DNA of 64,000 bases from G965200765 sp965200765 (GTDB lineage: Bacteria; Pseudomonadota; Gammaproteobacteria; Arenicellales; JAJDZL01): the NCBI GenBank assembly GCA_965200765.1, contig OZ241380.1, positions 2,604,001 to 2,668,000 on the forward strand. The letters run 5' to 3'. A model generated the notes under the pieces. It worked only from the letters and a program-made list of their open reading frames with translations. It did no database searches and had not been told where the DNA came from. This document shows positions 47,627 through 57,298 of the stretch, one piece after another; within the stretch, counting starts at the first letter, position 1; each line of letters begins with the position of its first letter. A program made the position numbers and the translations under genes.

Positions 47627-48739
47627 TTATTCCTCCAATTCACCCTTATCTACACTCTCTTTAATATATTCTTTGACTTTTGCCATGTCAAACTTGTGTG
47701 TTAAATTTTTTGGCCAATCTTTCTTAAATGGTTTAACTGCTTTTTTAGCATAGGAAAGAAGATTCTTTTGTACATTTGGTGATGTTAGATCAATTGAAGT
47801 AGATTTATTTCGACGAAATATAATGTTCCAATGAGATTCATCCGTATAACGAAGATGGCACCCTTCACGCAAGTTTAAATCTACTTCAGCAGTTGCTACA
47901 AGTAGTGTTAGTGCTAATAAATATTGCCTAATGCTCGCTGTTTCTATACTATTAGATCCATAAATAGAACGTAGAGCTACAAGATTAATAGTTATATTTC
48001 GTTCAATTGGCCCTTTCGTAATTACACCGCCAGGAAAATTAACAGCCGGAGTATCTTTTAATCCAACCTTAGATAACTTAAAATTCTTTTTCTTTATCTG
48101 ACTCTCTATTTTATTCAGTTCAGTTTGTTGTGATTCATCGAGGAATTTCCAAACGGAATTAAATTGTGCTGACGATTTCAGTACTTCAATGTCCCATGCA
48201 CGAATGATAGACCTTACTAATCTAGGACGTTTTACGTTTGATATTCCTCTGGAGTCCCAAAAGCCAAACACCAACGATGTCGGTGCAACACAACAAAGTT
48301 CTCGTGCGTTTCCGTCTTTTTTCAAATCTAAAAATGCTTTGCTAACAACTGGAGACAATGTCGGTGATGCATGAACTACGGCATCAGCACCACGATGTGC
48401 TAAATCAAATATCGATATTTTCTCTGTGTAACTTTTTTCATTTGTTTTATTTGTATGAAGTTCGATTGCAATTTGAGGAACAAGATCTGAATAAGGTTCT
48501 TGTTTAAATATAGGTTCCATTCGATTCGCTTGTGAACCAACACTATCTACTGTAACAACTTTTACACCATCGACAAGCGTGTCGTAATTGTAACCAATAT
48601 CAGCATAAGTCGGTGGATATATAATTTCATTTTCCCCTTCTATCGGCAAAAGTCGTTGCTTTAAATGCAATGCAACAGGTTCTACTACATCTTTTGCCCA
48701 AGAGTTGATTAATTCAGATGTCAACTTTTCTACACTCAT
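47627..48739 (-). CDS. csb1: Type I-G CRISPR protein Csb1 (Cas7 backbone)
   Basis: 370 residues, the size of Csb1/Cas7 of type I-G systems. Recognisable parts are DSVGSQANRMEP near residue 65, DLAHRGADAVVHASP near 111, and VFGFWDSRG near 157. These are conserved in the GSU0053 family. It forms the repeated RNA-binding backbone of the effector complex. It overlaps the csb3 stop by 4 bp, showing translational coupling. Confidence 0.88.
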   Translation of the reverse strand: MSVEKLTSELINSWAKDVVEPVALHLKQRLLPIEGENEIIYPPTYADIGYNYDTLVDGVKVVTVDSVGSQANRMEPIFKQEPYSDLVPQIAIELHTNKTNEKSYTEKISIFDLAHRGADAVVHASPTLSPVVSKAFLDLKKDGNARELCCVAPTSLVFGFWDSRGISNVKRPRLVRSIIRAWDIEVLKSSAQFNSVWKFLDESQQTELNKIESQIKKKNFKLSKVGLKDTPAVNFPGGVITKGPIERNITINLVALRSIYGSNSIETASIRQYLLALTLLVATAEVDLNLREGCHLRYTDESHWNIIFRRNKSTSIDLTSPNVQKNLLSYAKKAVKPFKKDWPKNLTHKFDMAKVKEYIKESVDKGELEE

Positions 48740-49578
48740 AATGGCACCTCCAATCGTGCAAATGTAAATAATTTATTGTATTTTCCAGGCATTTCAAAAC
48801 TAAATTGTTTATGATGCTGAGGATTTACAAGTTTTGATATATGATTTGAAAGAGCAACGCGAGCCAAATTTACTGGAAGGTCGACTCCCCAAGTTGTATA
48901 ACGAACTTTTCGATATTCATATTCATCAAGTCTAGAATTTTCTAATCCCCAAGCGGCAAAAATTTCAACAACAGGAGATGAATCAACACGATATTTATGC
49001 TGATTAGGTGAAAATCCTACATCTATGCTAGTCCATGCCCCTCTTGGATCGAAATTAAAACTGCCACCTGTAGGTGTCAAAATATCAAACGGTGTTCTAA
49101 TTAAACTATTTCGATTTTTTACCCAAAGTTCAGACAAATCTTTTTGAATATTTTTCTTGACAATATCGAAAGCTGATCGATTACCTGCATAGAGTTTAAA
49201 CTTATTACGACCGGAGCCATCGGCCCAATGAGATAATACAATGCAATTGGACTGATAAATAAGTTTAATTGGATGGGCTTTATCGGTTTTAGGAAATAAT
49301 TCAGGGTACTCTATTGAATGTATTATTTCTTCATGATCTGAATCGATACCAGAAGGAACAATTTCTTGTATCTCCGCATTCACAAAAAAATCCAATGCAA
49401 TTTCAAATGGGTTTTCAGTACCTCCAGTTCTTAAATAAAATTTGACTTTTGCTTCGTTGCTCCAATCAAATCTACCCCAAACATCTCCGCAGAGTTCGTT
49501 AGCTGCTTCCATAAAACCCAAACATGCTAAAACTTGGCCTGGACTGTACATATTTACAGGGACAAATGCTTCAGCCAT
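48736..49578 (-). CDS. csb3: Type I-G CRISPR protein Csb3 (Cas8-like)
   Basis: 280 residues beginning with VPVNMYSPGQVLACLGFMEA and then GRFDWSN, a start typical of Csb3, the short large-subunit component of one type I-G branch. RGAWTSIDVGFSPN and VEIFAAWGLEN are further conserved-looking patches. It probably recognises the PAM and recruits Cas3. It is separated from cas3 by about 228 bp and overlaps csb1 by 4 bp. Confidence 0.78.
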   Translation of the reverse strand: MAEAFVPVNMYSPGQVLACLGFMEAANELCGDVWGRFDWSNEAKVKFYLRTGGTENPFEIALDFFVNAEIQEIVPSGIDSDHEEIIHSIEYPELFPKTDKAHPIKLIYQSNCIVLSHWADGSGRNKFKLYAGNRSAFDIVKKNIQKDLSELWVKNRNSLIRTPFDILTPTGGSFNFDPRGAWTSIDVGFSPNQHKYRVDSSPVVEIFAAWGLENSRLDEYEYRKVRYTTWGVDLPVNLARVALSNHISKLVNPQHHKQFSFEMPGKYNKLFTFARLEVPL

Positions 49579-49806
49579 TGTAACTAATTGAATTTGATTT
49601 CATAATGCAAAAATTATCTTTCATGCTTCTAACTATTAAAGAAAGTTGATGAATAATACAACACAACGAATTGGATGAGCAAGCTGGCGAGGTTATTTTC
49701 AGCTTCAACGATTGAGACTAAGTACCTCTGTTGCCGAACCAATTGTTCTAAAATACCTTTATTCATTTGCCAAATCGGGCTTTCCTTACTTATTGTTAGA
49801 TGCATA
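49579..49806. other. Gap between cas3 and csb3
   Basis: 228 bp, AT-rich. A GTG-started 62-codon frame on the minus strand (49629-49817) overlaps the cas3 stop and could be a small gene, but it has no clear ribosome site or recognisable motif, so it is not called. Confidence 0.4.
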
Positions 49807-52536
49807 TTATCTTTCACAATTTTCTATTGACGCTTGCTGGTCAGCTGAACGCAACAATGCCTCCCACCATGCTAATCCCCAAGGACCCCACTGGTTTTGT
49901 AATCGTTCAAAACGCAAAGTTACATCATACGCGCGTTGTTCCAATGAGGATGGTGGTTCATCACAACCATGCGTTGATACTACAGGTCGCCCCCAACCAT
50001 GGTGTGAAACAACAAGATGAAGGACAAGATCTTGAAGATCTTCATTCAGCATTTGAAAATCTAAATTTTGCTCAACATAAGAAAGCGAGCCGAATTCATG
50101 ACGATAATTGTCAAGTAATCGAATATTAATTGGACCTTTTGTTTTAGCGTAAACTTTATTGTCCTTTGGTGCATTAAAAGCCTGTTGCCACCGATTAAGA
50201 CGCTTACCCTCATCGTGCAGGCGAGCCGATATTGCAAGCACATTTACGTAATTTTCTGGTAGACTTAAACTTGCTGCAATACATCGGGCTTTTCGTTCTG
50301 TCCAAGCTTGGTGTTCATCAAGTTCTTGAAATGGAGCAGTTGAACGATCATCCTCTGTCTCAGCATCATCAAGCATTTTTTCTACTACGAGCCACTCCTT
50401 GGTTTCTTCGTCTTCTGATTTGTTTAGTTCAAATCTTATTCGCTCATACCAGCCACTCTCAAATTCGATAGTATCATCATCGGATGTCATTTTTACTCTA
50501 CATCGAACAATCGGAATACCATTTTGATCAGTTATCCATTCACTCCCGTCGTCTACTACCTGCGGTATCTTTTTCTCACTTGCAACAAGCATACCATCAT
50601 CCGACAATCCTCCAAATCGAGCATCTAACACAAGCATAGAGTTGGGCAAGTATTCTTCTTTCAATTTAGCAACAAACTCCTTATTTTCTAAATCGCTCCC
50701 TCTGATTTCCACACAGTTCTTACCTTTAATCTTCATTTTCACAAGTTCACGGGTGGGTGATAGAATATATGCAATAATATCCTGCTTGCATAAAGGTTGA
50801 ATTTGATCGTCTGTGCTAGATTGAGAAGTATCTCGAGCAGAGAGCGTTTGTTCATTTTGGAATCTAGTGCGAGCACTATTTTTTAGCCATTCACATACTC
50901 GATAGGTTTCAGTCTCCAAAGTTTCGCTTATATGGGGCGCAGCAGCCTCAAAGAATTCTTCAACCTCCTTATTTGATAAGTTTGCGTGCACTGGTAAATA
51001 TTTTCGCCAAACCACTGTAGCAGTTAGTTTTTGATTATCCTCCCATCCGCGCAACCAAGGCTGAATATTACTAGGTCTGCCAATATGATTCTTTAATGAC
51101 GTAAATGACCAAGCATCTAGTAGTGCGCGAGTGAGTGCTGGCTGTAATGTAATAGTTTTGCCAGCTTGTATCAATAATCGTCTGATTTTTGAATCTACTG
51201 TTGCCCGAGTTTTTAAATCCAAAATTGAATCAGGGCTTGCATCATGCCCATTATTTGATTTGAAAGAGCGTAATAAATCCAAGGGTTTTCTAAGACGATG
51301 TAGGTCATCTTGTTTTAAATTTTTTCTAGGTGCAACAACTACATATATATTAGACTCTTTGATTCCACGTCGATTAACACGCCCTAATCTTTGTACTATA
51401 CGCTCCCATTCGACTAGATCACAAACCATATGATCGGCATCTAGGTCAATGCCTACCTCGCCAGCGGCTGTAGCCATTAAAAATACCGAATGTTCCAATA
51501 CTTCACCGATTCCATCAATAAAACCTGTGTCCTTCAACCAGATAGCAATTTTTTCTCGTTCCAAAATTCTTCGTCCACCGACAAGTAGTTCTGACATAGG
51601 CTTACGATTTTGATTGCCATACTCAGAGCGAATCTTCTTGTCAATTTCTCTTTTTACTTTGACAGCATCATCTCTTAAATCACAATAAACAATTATTCTT
51701 GATGGACCGTTTTGAACACTAATATTCCATGCTTGCTCAGCAAGAAGTTCAAATAGACATTTTTTCGAATCATAAAACTCTTGAATTATCAGTCTTTTGT
51801 AGGCCAAAAGTCTTTTCTTTACGTAACAATCATTTTTGTCATCATTTGAAAGTTGAAAAATCTCTGTTGATTCTTCAAGATTATCGTATTTCCCTGTAGC
51901 TGATAACGAAAGTAATCTTAATGGTCGTATAATATTCTGTTCAGCATCTGATAGGGGACCAAATGTATTGGCTTCTTTTGTATTAGTTCCTCTTTCAATT
52001 GTTTGAAGGAGTTTTTCAAACGCTGGTACCAAATGTGATTCGTCGAGCACAATAAGTGTATCAGTACCAAGTAAACCTGCATGATAACTTCTCATTTTTC
52101 TGGAAACACCGTAACCAGAAAACAAAAGCCGGGAACCAATCATGTCAATAGTACCAACAATAATTGTAGGGACAGCAGGGTTGCTTAGCCAGTTTCGATT
52201 ATCCAAAAGTTTACCGCGCAGAGTACTCACATTCAGATCTTCATCACCAGATTTTGTTTTAATGTTCTCTGCCACTGTTGTGGCTTGGTCGACAACAGCC
52301 CGACGATCAACAACGTAAACAATTCGCCTAGGTAAATCTGGTCTTTGTTTTAAGGCTAAGTACCAGAGTGCTATCACTGAAGTCTTTCCAAGTCCCGTTG
52401 GAATATCAAGTGCTGAAGGCAAATTCCCCTTGAGAAAGTAATCATGGAACAATCGGCTTTGCCAAATAAAAGGTACATAGCCAGTTAATTTAACAAAGTT
52501 ACTAACGAATGAATTATCTTCCATAGAAATTAGCAC
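49807..52536 (-). CDS. cas3: Type I-G Cas3 helicase-nuclease with C-terminal HD
   Basis: 909 residues. The helicase comes first: Walker A IPTGLGKT near residue 45, DESH-box LIVLDESHLVP near 166, and motif VI IVQRLGRVNRRG near 380. The HD nuclease is at the C-terminus, with ARLHDEGKRLNRW near 795 and VSHHGWGRP near 860. This helicase-then-HD order is the diagnostic layout of type I-G/I-U Cas3, opposite to most type I systems. It unwinds and degrades target DNA marked by the effector complex. All key motifs look intact. A second start at codon 5 (MEDNSF) is possible. Confidence 0.92.
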   Translation of the reverse strand: MLISMEDNSFVSNFVKLTGYVPFIWQSRLFHDYFLKGNLPSALDIPTGLGKTSVIALWYLALKQRPDLPRRIVYVVDRRAVVDQATTVAENIKTKSGDEDLNVSTLRGKLLDNRNWLSNPAVPTIIVGTIDMIGSRLLFSGYGVSRKMRSYHAGLLGTDTLIVLDESHLVPAFEKLLQTIERGTNTKEANTFGPLSDAEQNIIRPLRLLSLSATGKYDNLEESTEIFQLSNDDKNDCYVKKRLLAYKRLIIQEFYDSKKCLFELLAEQAWNISVQNGPSRIIVYCDLRDDAVKVKREIDKKIRSEYGNQNRKPMSELLVGGRRILEREKIAIWLKDTGFIDGIGEVLEHSVFLMATAAGEVGIDLDADHMVCDLVEWERIVQRLGRVNRRGIKESNIYVVVAPRKNLKQDDLHRLRKPLDLLRSFKSNNGHDASPDSILDLKTRATVDSKIRRLLIQAGKTITLQPALTRALLDAWSFTSLKNHIGRPSNIQPWLRGWEDNQKLTATVVWRKYLPVHANLSNKEVEEFFEAAAPHISETLETETYRVCEWLKNSARTRFQNEQTLSARDTSQSSTDDQIQPLCKQDIIAYILSPTRELVKMKIKGKNCVEIRGSDLENKEFVAKLKEEYLPNSMLVLDARFGGLSDDGMLVASEKKIPQVVDDGSEWITDQNGIPIVRCRVKMTSDDDTIEFESGWYERIRFELNKSEDEETKEWLVVEKMLDDAETEDDRSTAPFQELDEHQAWTERKARCIAASLSLPENYVNVLAISARLHDEGKRLNRWQQAFNAPKDNKVYAKTKGPINIRLLDNYRHEFGSLSYVEQNLDFQMLNEDLQDLVLHLVVSHHGWGRPVVSTHGCDEPPSSLEQRAYDVTLRFERLQNQWGPWGLAWWEALLRSADQQASIENCER

Positions 52537-52603
52537 ACTTTCTTGGTTATGGTGAAATAACGAGAGGTAAAAATTAGCGATTTTAATTGCGTAACAGGGT
52601 CAA

Positions 52604-53408
52604 CTAATCCCTCTTGCAAACATAAGCAAACCAACAAAGCAATTCCACTTCGATTATATCATGGAGAACCTGCCATCCGTGCCGGACACGAGCTAATTGA
52701 CTATATTTCAGTCTCTTTCCTACCAGTCTCGGCATCATGCAGTCTAACTGCCCGACCATGTCCATAGTACGTACTTTCTGCCGGTTAACGATCTCGTCCA
52801 AGTCCGTCTGCAAGTACTTGAAGCTCATTTTGTGGTAGATTCCGTAATGACCCCGCATCAGCGTAGACCATGATTCAATCTCATTAATATGAATCTCGCC
52901 GTTCCTTAAACTCTCCTCTAAGTTGTGCTTTAACGAGTCGTGTTGGAAACCCTCCTCTTTCAATCCGTTGTACATGGCTACATCACTAAATGTTTGCATC
53001 GAGTTAAATTTCTTACTTCCGTGCTTGTTTTGCTATTTCCCACTCAACCTTGGTCCTGAGCACAAGAAACCAGACACACTTCTGCATAACTCCAATATCG
53101 CTCGCTAGCTTTGTACTGGATACACCATTCAGCAAAGTCCCCACTGGTACGGTCACCACCATCCATTTGTCGTATCCGATGTGGCTACCCACCATCAAAG
53201 TACAATTCTTCATGCTGAAGTACTTTCTGCAGTCACTGCACCAGTAGGACATAGCATTGTGCGAAGCGCAACAAATTTCGCCAAAACCACAACGTCTGCC
53301 TTCTAACCATCTCTCCTCTATGTAGCACAACGCTTTTTCATCAATGTCGAAGCGATACATAAACTGGTGCAAGCTGATTTTCATCCTTGCGCTGTTTTTT
53401 TCAACCAT
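52604..53408 (-). pseudogene. Decayed IS1595-family transposase
   Basis: Two frames together make a relic. The first (53408-53013) has the IS1595 zinc-ribbon and following pattern: YWCSDCRKYFSMKN, GSHIGYDKWM, and GVSSTKLASDIGVMQK. The second (52999-52604) is in another frame and has the C-terminal signature INEIESWSTLMRGHYGIYHKMS and LVGKRLKYSQL (key elements: IESW, YGIYHKMS). The segment with the first catalytic acid and the ~80 residues around it is missing. It is immediately upstream of cas3, so insertion or deletion here may have removed other cas genes. Confidence 0.8.
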
Positions 53409-54475
53409 GATTGTGTCCTTGTTAATTTCCTACAACTTGAATTTTATACCAAGACCCATGCTTTGTCAACTTTGAGTGTTTCCCGTTGGAACGAATTTGA
53501 CGGCGAAAATGCTGATTTACTAGGATTGACTGTAGCAGGAAAAAAGCTTGTTCGGCATTGTCCGAGGATTTTCATGCTACCATTTGGTATATTTTGTGAA
53601 AAAATTTTCCTATTGAACGGGCTACAATGGAATATTGGACCACACCTTGCCATGGCTACTCTTGTGGCATCATTCACTTGGATTTGAGGTTGGACTAATG
53701 AGTTATATTGTACCTCTGGAGGACTTTAACGGCACAAATATTTTAATGAAATCAATAAGTTGCACCAGAATTTGAGGATGCCGATGAGGGCAATTGAGGC
53801 ATGGGGTAGAAAATCGGTAAATACAGGTAAAACAGGCGTTTCAAACCTCAAACGTAGAATCTTGGGGTAGAAGAAATTTCAGAATGTCGAAACCGCGCGT
53901 AAAATCAACAACTTGGCGACTACGAAACTAACTCAAGGTGTATTCGCGAACCAGATCGGATATGGTCTCCGAAAGTGTTCGCAGAATTTCCGTGTTCATG
54001 TCCGGCAGACACGGCTTCCAAATCGCTGGTAGGCCGGTTCGCAGAGCCGAAATCAGCACTTCCGATTTGCATTGATCGTTTGTTCATTACACCGGACATC
54101 CAAACTGTCCAGCTGAGTACCGAAGACTTGCAATTTCCACTCCGCTATCTCTCGAATTCCGGTATTGCCATACTTGAACCAACGGTTGCCCACACTTTGC
54201 CGTCAACTGCCATCGCGCAAGCCTGATGCGCACGGATTGCCCAACTTACTCCCTCCGTACATCAATTTTCTTTACTCATCATTCATTCCTTCATGTACAA
54301 TTTCAACTTGTTGATGAGCAAGGTTGCCGCAATGACGTAGCCGTTTCCTGTACTGGATTCTCAAAGCACTGGCTTGCTACGTGGTATTCGCATTGCGACT
54401 TGAGTCCGGGGTGCTTGTCTTTGACAGGCGTTTGAAATGCAGGAGCTAAATGTCTGCTCCCGTAAAACGACCTGC
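53409..54475. other. Gene-poor region between IS relic and the VWA operon
   Basis: About 1.07 kb. No complete gene. On the minus strand around 53940-54110 a broken frame reads SEVLISALRTGLPAIW and then SETISDLVREYT, which looks like the C-terminus of a lost gene. Frames are interrupted nearby. No CRISPR-like repeats are seen. Confidence 0.5.
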
Positions 54476-54497
54476 CCAACTACAATATTGTAGTTGG
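54476..54497. promoter_or_regulatory. Perfect 22-bp palindrome upstream of the operon
   Basis: An uninterrupted palindrome (half-site CCAACTACAAT), 39 bp before the start codon at 54537. It could bind a dimeric regulator of the operon, or end transcription from the left, although its T-run is poor. Confidence 0.55.
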
Positions 54498-54536
54498 TCT
54501 TAGAAATGAGAAATGCTTCAGGAGTTAAGGTTTGTA

Positions 54537-55193
54537 ATGTGGAAAAAAGGTTTGCTCGCTTTGCTAGTTTGCACTCTATCAAGCGTTCCCTATATTGTTA
54601 GCTACGCGCAAGGTACGACCAAGAGTATCTCGGAGTCACAAGATTGCAATGAGATATCAATACCGGATATCGATAGTTTGAATCTGACCCGTGAGGAGAA
54701 AATTGAGGTACTAAACCGGGTATTGATGGACTCGCTGAGTCAATATTCACCTTGTAGAAATGCGATGTCAGCATCAAGTGGGGGCGGCGGGTCAAGCGCC
54801 AGCGGTGAAATGCAAGGTACAGGGTCCGATGCGGGTCAAAATCAGGGATATTCTGCAAGTTCAGCTCCAGCCTCTAGCACCGGTTCTGGAGCCAGCGGAG
54901 AATTGCAGGGTACAGAATCAGCGATGGTCAACGAAGAGATTCAGATTGATACCCAATCAGAAGACTCAGGCGGAATGCAGGGTATTGAACCGGAAACACA
55001 GGAAGCGGCAGTAACTGAAAGCCCATCTGCTCCTGCTATGAATGGGAAGCTCCCCGAAGATATTCCCCCAGCAGACAACGATTCTGTGATTGCAAAACAA
55101 CTTCGAGAGGCGGCGATGCAAGAAACGGATCCAGTCAAACAGGCGGAGTTGTGGAACAAATATAGAAGGTATAAGAATCTTCCTGAGAGGTAA
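54537..55193 (+). CDS. Secreted protein of the VWA/stator operon
   Basis: 218 residues from ATG 54537 (MWKKGLLALLVC). Signal peptide of about 25 residues ending near SYAQG. The middle is low-complexity Ser/Gly/Gln, with a repeated motif SGEMQGT, SGELQGT and GGMQGI. The C-terminus carries a helical motif with AKQLREAAMQETDP followed by LWNKYRRYK. Not recognised. Predicted periplasmic. It is first in line ahead of the lipoprotein and stator genes, though a relic of about 500 bp lies between. Confidence 0.7.
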   Translation: MWKKGLLALLVCTLSSVPYIVSYAQGTTKSISESQDCNEISIPDIDSLNLTREEKIEVLNRVLMDSLSQYSPCRNAMSASSGGGGSSASGEMQGTGSDAGQNQGYSASSAPASSTGSGASGELQGTESAMVNEEIQIDTQSEDSGGMQGIEPETQEAAVTESPSAPAMNGKLPEDIPPADNDSVIAKQLREAAMQETDPVKQAELWNKYRRYKNLPER

Positions 55194-55421
55194 AGATAAG
55201 GTTCAATAGGCAAGAAGAGTGACCAAGACTGTTCCAATTCAAGAGAAGAGCTACAGAATTTGAGCCATTTTTGGGTTCGATTCAGGCATTCTGAGTGAAC
55301 TTACCCCCAAAATTGTCGTATAAGCTATAGAAATGGGTTGAATTGCGTTAATAAATCCTGTATGGTGAATACGAAGAGATTGATTTCATTGAATCCATTT
55401 AGATGAGAAAATCCAAGAATC
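55194..55421. other. Short intergenic, no gene
   Basis: About 230 bp with no frame supported. Confidence 0.5.
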
Positions 55422-55915
55422 TGCCCGAAGTGTGGTCACGGCGAGTCCTGCCAGTTGAAACACCGTCAGTAGCGCTAGTGCGCCAAGTGCGACCGTCAGG
55501 TTTCGCCACTGGCTGGGACGATTTGGGAGCATACACGTTTGCCGGTGCCCAAACGATTTGTGGCGGTCAATTTGATGGGAACTGACAAAAGCGGATTTTC
55601 TGCCGAGCAACGTCAACGTGGCTGGCGCTTGTCCTTGAGCGACCGCAATCGCGTGTGCTGGCTCAATCGGCTTGTCGAGAGGGTGAATTCGGAAAGTTGC
55701 ACGAACGGCTCCCGAAGGTTCATATTATCATCAACAACTTCAAAAGCATTCCGGCGGGAACATTCCACGGAGCATCACTTCGCTACATTCAGAAATATAT
55801 TAACGAGTTTGTTATTCGCTTTCATGGTCGATTCCGGGAATCTCAGTTGCCGGAACGATTGCTTCAAGCTACCGTCGATCATGGGCCGATTCGAACTCCC
55901 CTTACTTGTTTAGAG
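55422..55915 (+). pseudogene. Decayed IS1595-family (ISSod11-like) transposase
   Basis: In one frame from 55422 the sequence reads CPKCGHGESCQLKHRQ, then two stop codons, then CAKCDRQVSPLAGTIWEHTR, LPVPKRF and LMGTDKSGFSAEQRQR. This is the zinc ribbon and following block of ISSod11-type IS1595 transposases. The C-terminus follows in a shifted frame with INNFKSIPAGTFHGASLRY and FHGRF...LPERLLQA. The catalytic core is largely deleted. It lies inside the VWA operon, between the secreted protein and the lipoprotein. Confidence 0.82.
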
Positions 55916-55929
55916 GCATAAATTGTATT

Positions 55930-57285
55930 ATGTATATCAATAGGAATAAGAAACTCACAAATTTCACCAAGTACTACTTCTTGGTTTTTTCAGTTATTTC
56001 GCTTGGATTAATTGGATGCGGGTCTGCACCAACATACCAAAGTACATCAGAGAGTATTGGTACTGTTCCAGTTGGTCCGTCATTGTCCTCGAACTTCGGA
56101 CTGTCGGAAGATAGTCCTGAAAGTCAAGTTCCCCCGGCAATTGGTTCACTGCAGCTTGAAGTTGCCGTTCCGCCATTTGATCCAAATTTAAACTCGGACA
56201 AGGCAGAAAAACAATATCAGCCCGGAGTGGATGGGCCTGCAGACCGTTCCCCCGGCGACCCGGAATTTCAAAATCAAAATGATGGCCAGAATATTTGGCC
56301 AGAGTTGCGGCGAGCTGAATCAACTCGTTTTGCCTTGCAGATGAAGTCTTCACTCGAAGAAACCAAAGCATTCAGCTCCGTTAGAATTGTTCCCAGCTTG
56401 AAATATACTGCTGACCTGTATGTAAATGGAAAAATTATCCAATCAAACGGCGAAGATGTCGAAATTGAAATCACATGCTACGACATCTCGGGTCGCAAGT
56501 GGTTCACCAAGTCTTTCTCACACAGAGTTGATGAAAGATTTCACAAGACCTATAGAAACAAGGGAAAGGATTCGTACCAACCAGTATTTGAACAAGCGGC
56601 CAAGTACATTATCAAGCGGTTGAAAAAACAGGACGAAAACTATTTGGCCACCCTTCCACCCTTGAAGGAAATACGGTTTGCCAGTAGTATGTCCGAAGAG
56701 TCATTTCGCAAATTCCTGGCTAGCGATGGCAAGCAGATAAAATTGACAGCTCTGCCAGCTTTCGATGACCCCATGTTTCAAAGGGTTCGTGTAATTCGTG
56801 TCCGTGACCAGCTGTTTGTTGATCGAATGCAGGCTCATTACATGCAATTCGACAGTAAACTGGAACCAAGCTATCTGGTCTGGCAGGAACGAACACTTCC
56901 CGAAGCCAAGGCAGCGAGAGAGGCAAGAAGTTCCAGTTCTGTGAAAACTGTCCTGGGTGCTCTTGCAATCGGTCTGGCTATAGCCGGTGCCGCCAGTGAT
57001 GATTACGATACCAGCAGCGCAACACGCGCAGCTACAGCGGCCGCTCTGGTAGGCGGAGCACTTGCAATTCAAAGTGGATTGCAAGACAGTGCCGAATCCA
57101 GAGTTCATCTGGCGGCTTTGAACGAGTTGGGAGAGTCGCTGGACCTGGAGCTGGGGCCACAAGTAGTGGAGTTTGAGAATAAAACCGAGCAACTCACAGG
57201 CAGTGCTTCTGAACAGTACGAGCAGTGGATTGCATTCTTGAAAAAGATTTACGCCTTGGAAGCAACACCGGAAACACAATTATAG
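55930..57285 (+). CDS. Lipoprotein of the VWA/stator operon
   Basis: 451 residues from ATG 55930. Signal peptide with lipobox LIGC near residue 34, so predicted lipid-anchored. A mixed alpha/beta domain spans roughly residues 60-330 (AVPPFDPN; VNGKIIQSNGEDVEIEITCYD). Two Gly/Ala-rich hydrophobic stretches follow (KTVLGALAIGLAIAGAAS and ATAAALVGGALAIQS). Not recognised as a named family. It is 13 bp ahead of the TPR protein gene. It probably supplies an envelope anchor for the complex. Confidence 0.78.
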   Translation: MYINRNKKLTNFTKYYFLVFSVISLGLIGCGSAPTYQSTSESIGTVPVGPSLSSNFGLSEDSPESQVPPAIGSLQLEVAVPPFDPNLNSDKAEKQYQPGVDGPADRSPGDPEFQNQNDGQNIWPELRRAESTRFALQMKSSLEETKAFSSVRIVPSLKYTADLYVNGKIIQSNGEDVEIEITCYDISGRKWFTKSFSHRVDERFHKTYRNKGKDSYQPVFEQAAKYIIKRLKKQDENYLATLPPLKEIRFASSMSEESFRKFLASDGKQIKLTALPAFDDPMFQRVRVIRVRDQLFVDRMQAHYMQFDSKLEPSYLVWQERTLPEAKAAREARSSSSVKTVLGALAIGLAIAGAASDDYDTSSATRAATAAALVGGALAIQSGLQDSAESRVHLAALNELGESLDLELGPQVVEFENKTEQLTGSASEQYEQWIAFLKKIYALEATPETQL

Positions 57286-57298
57286 AATTTCTGATGAT

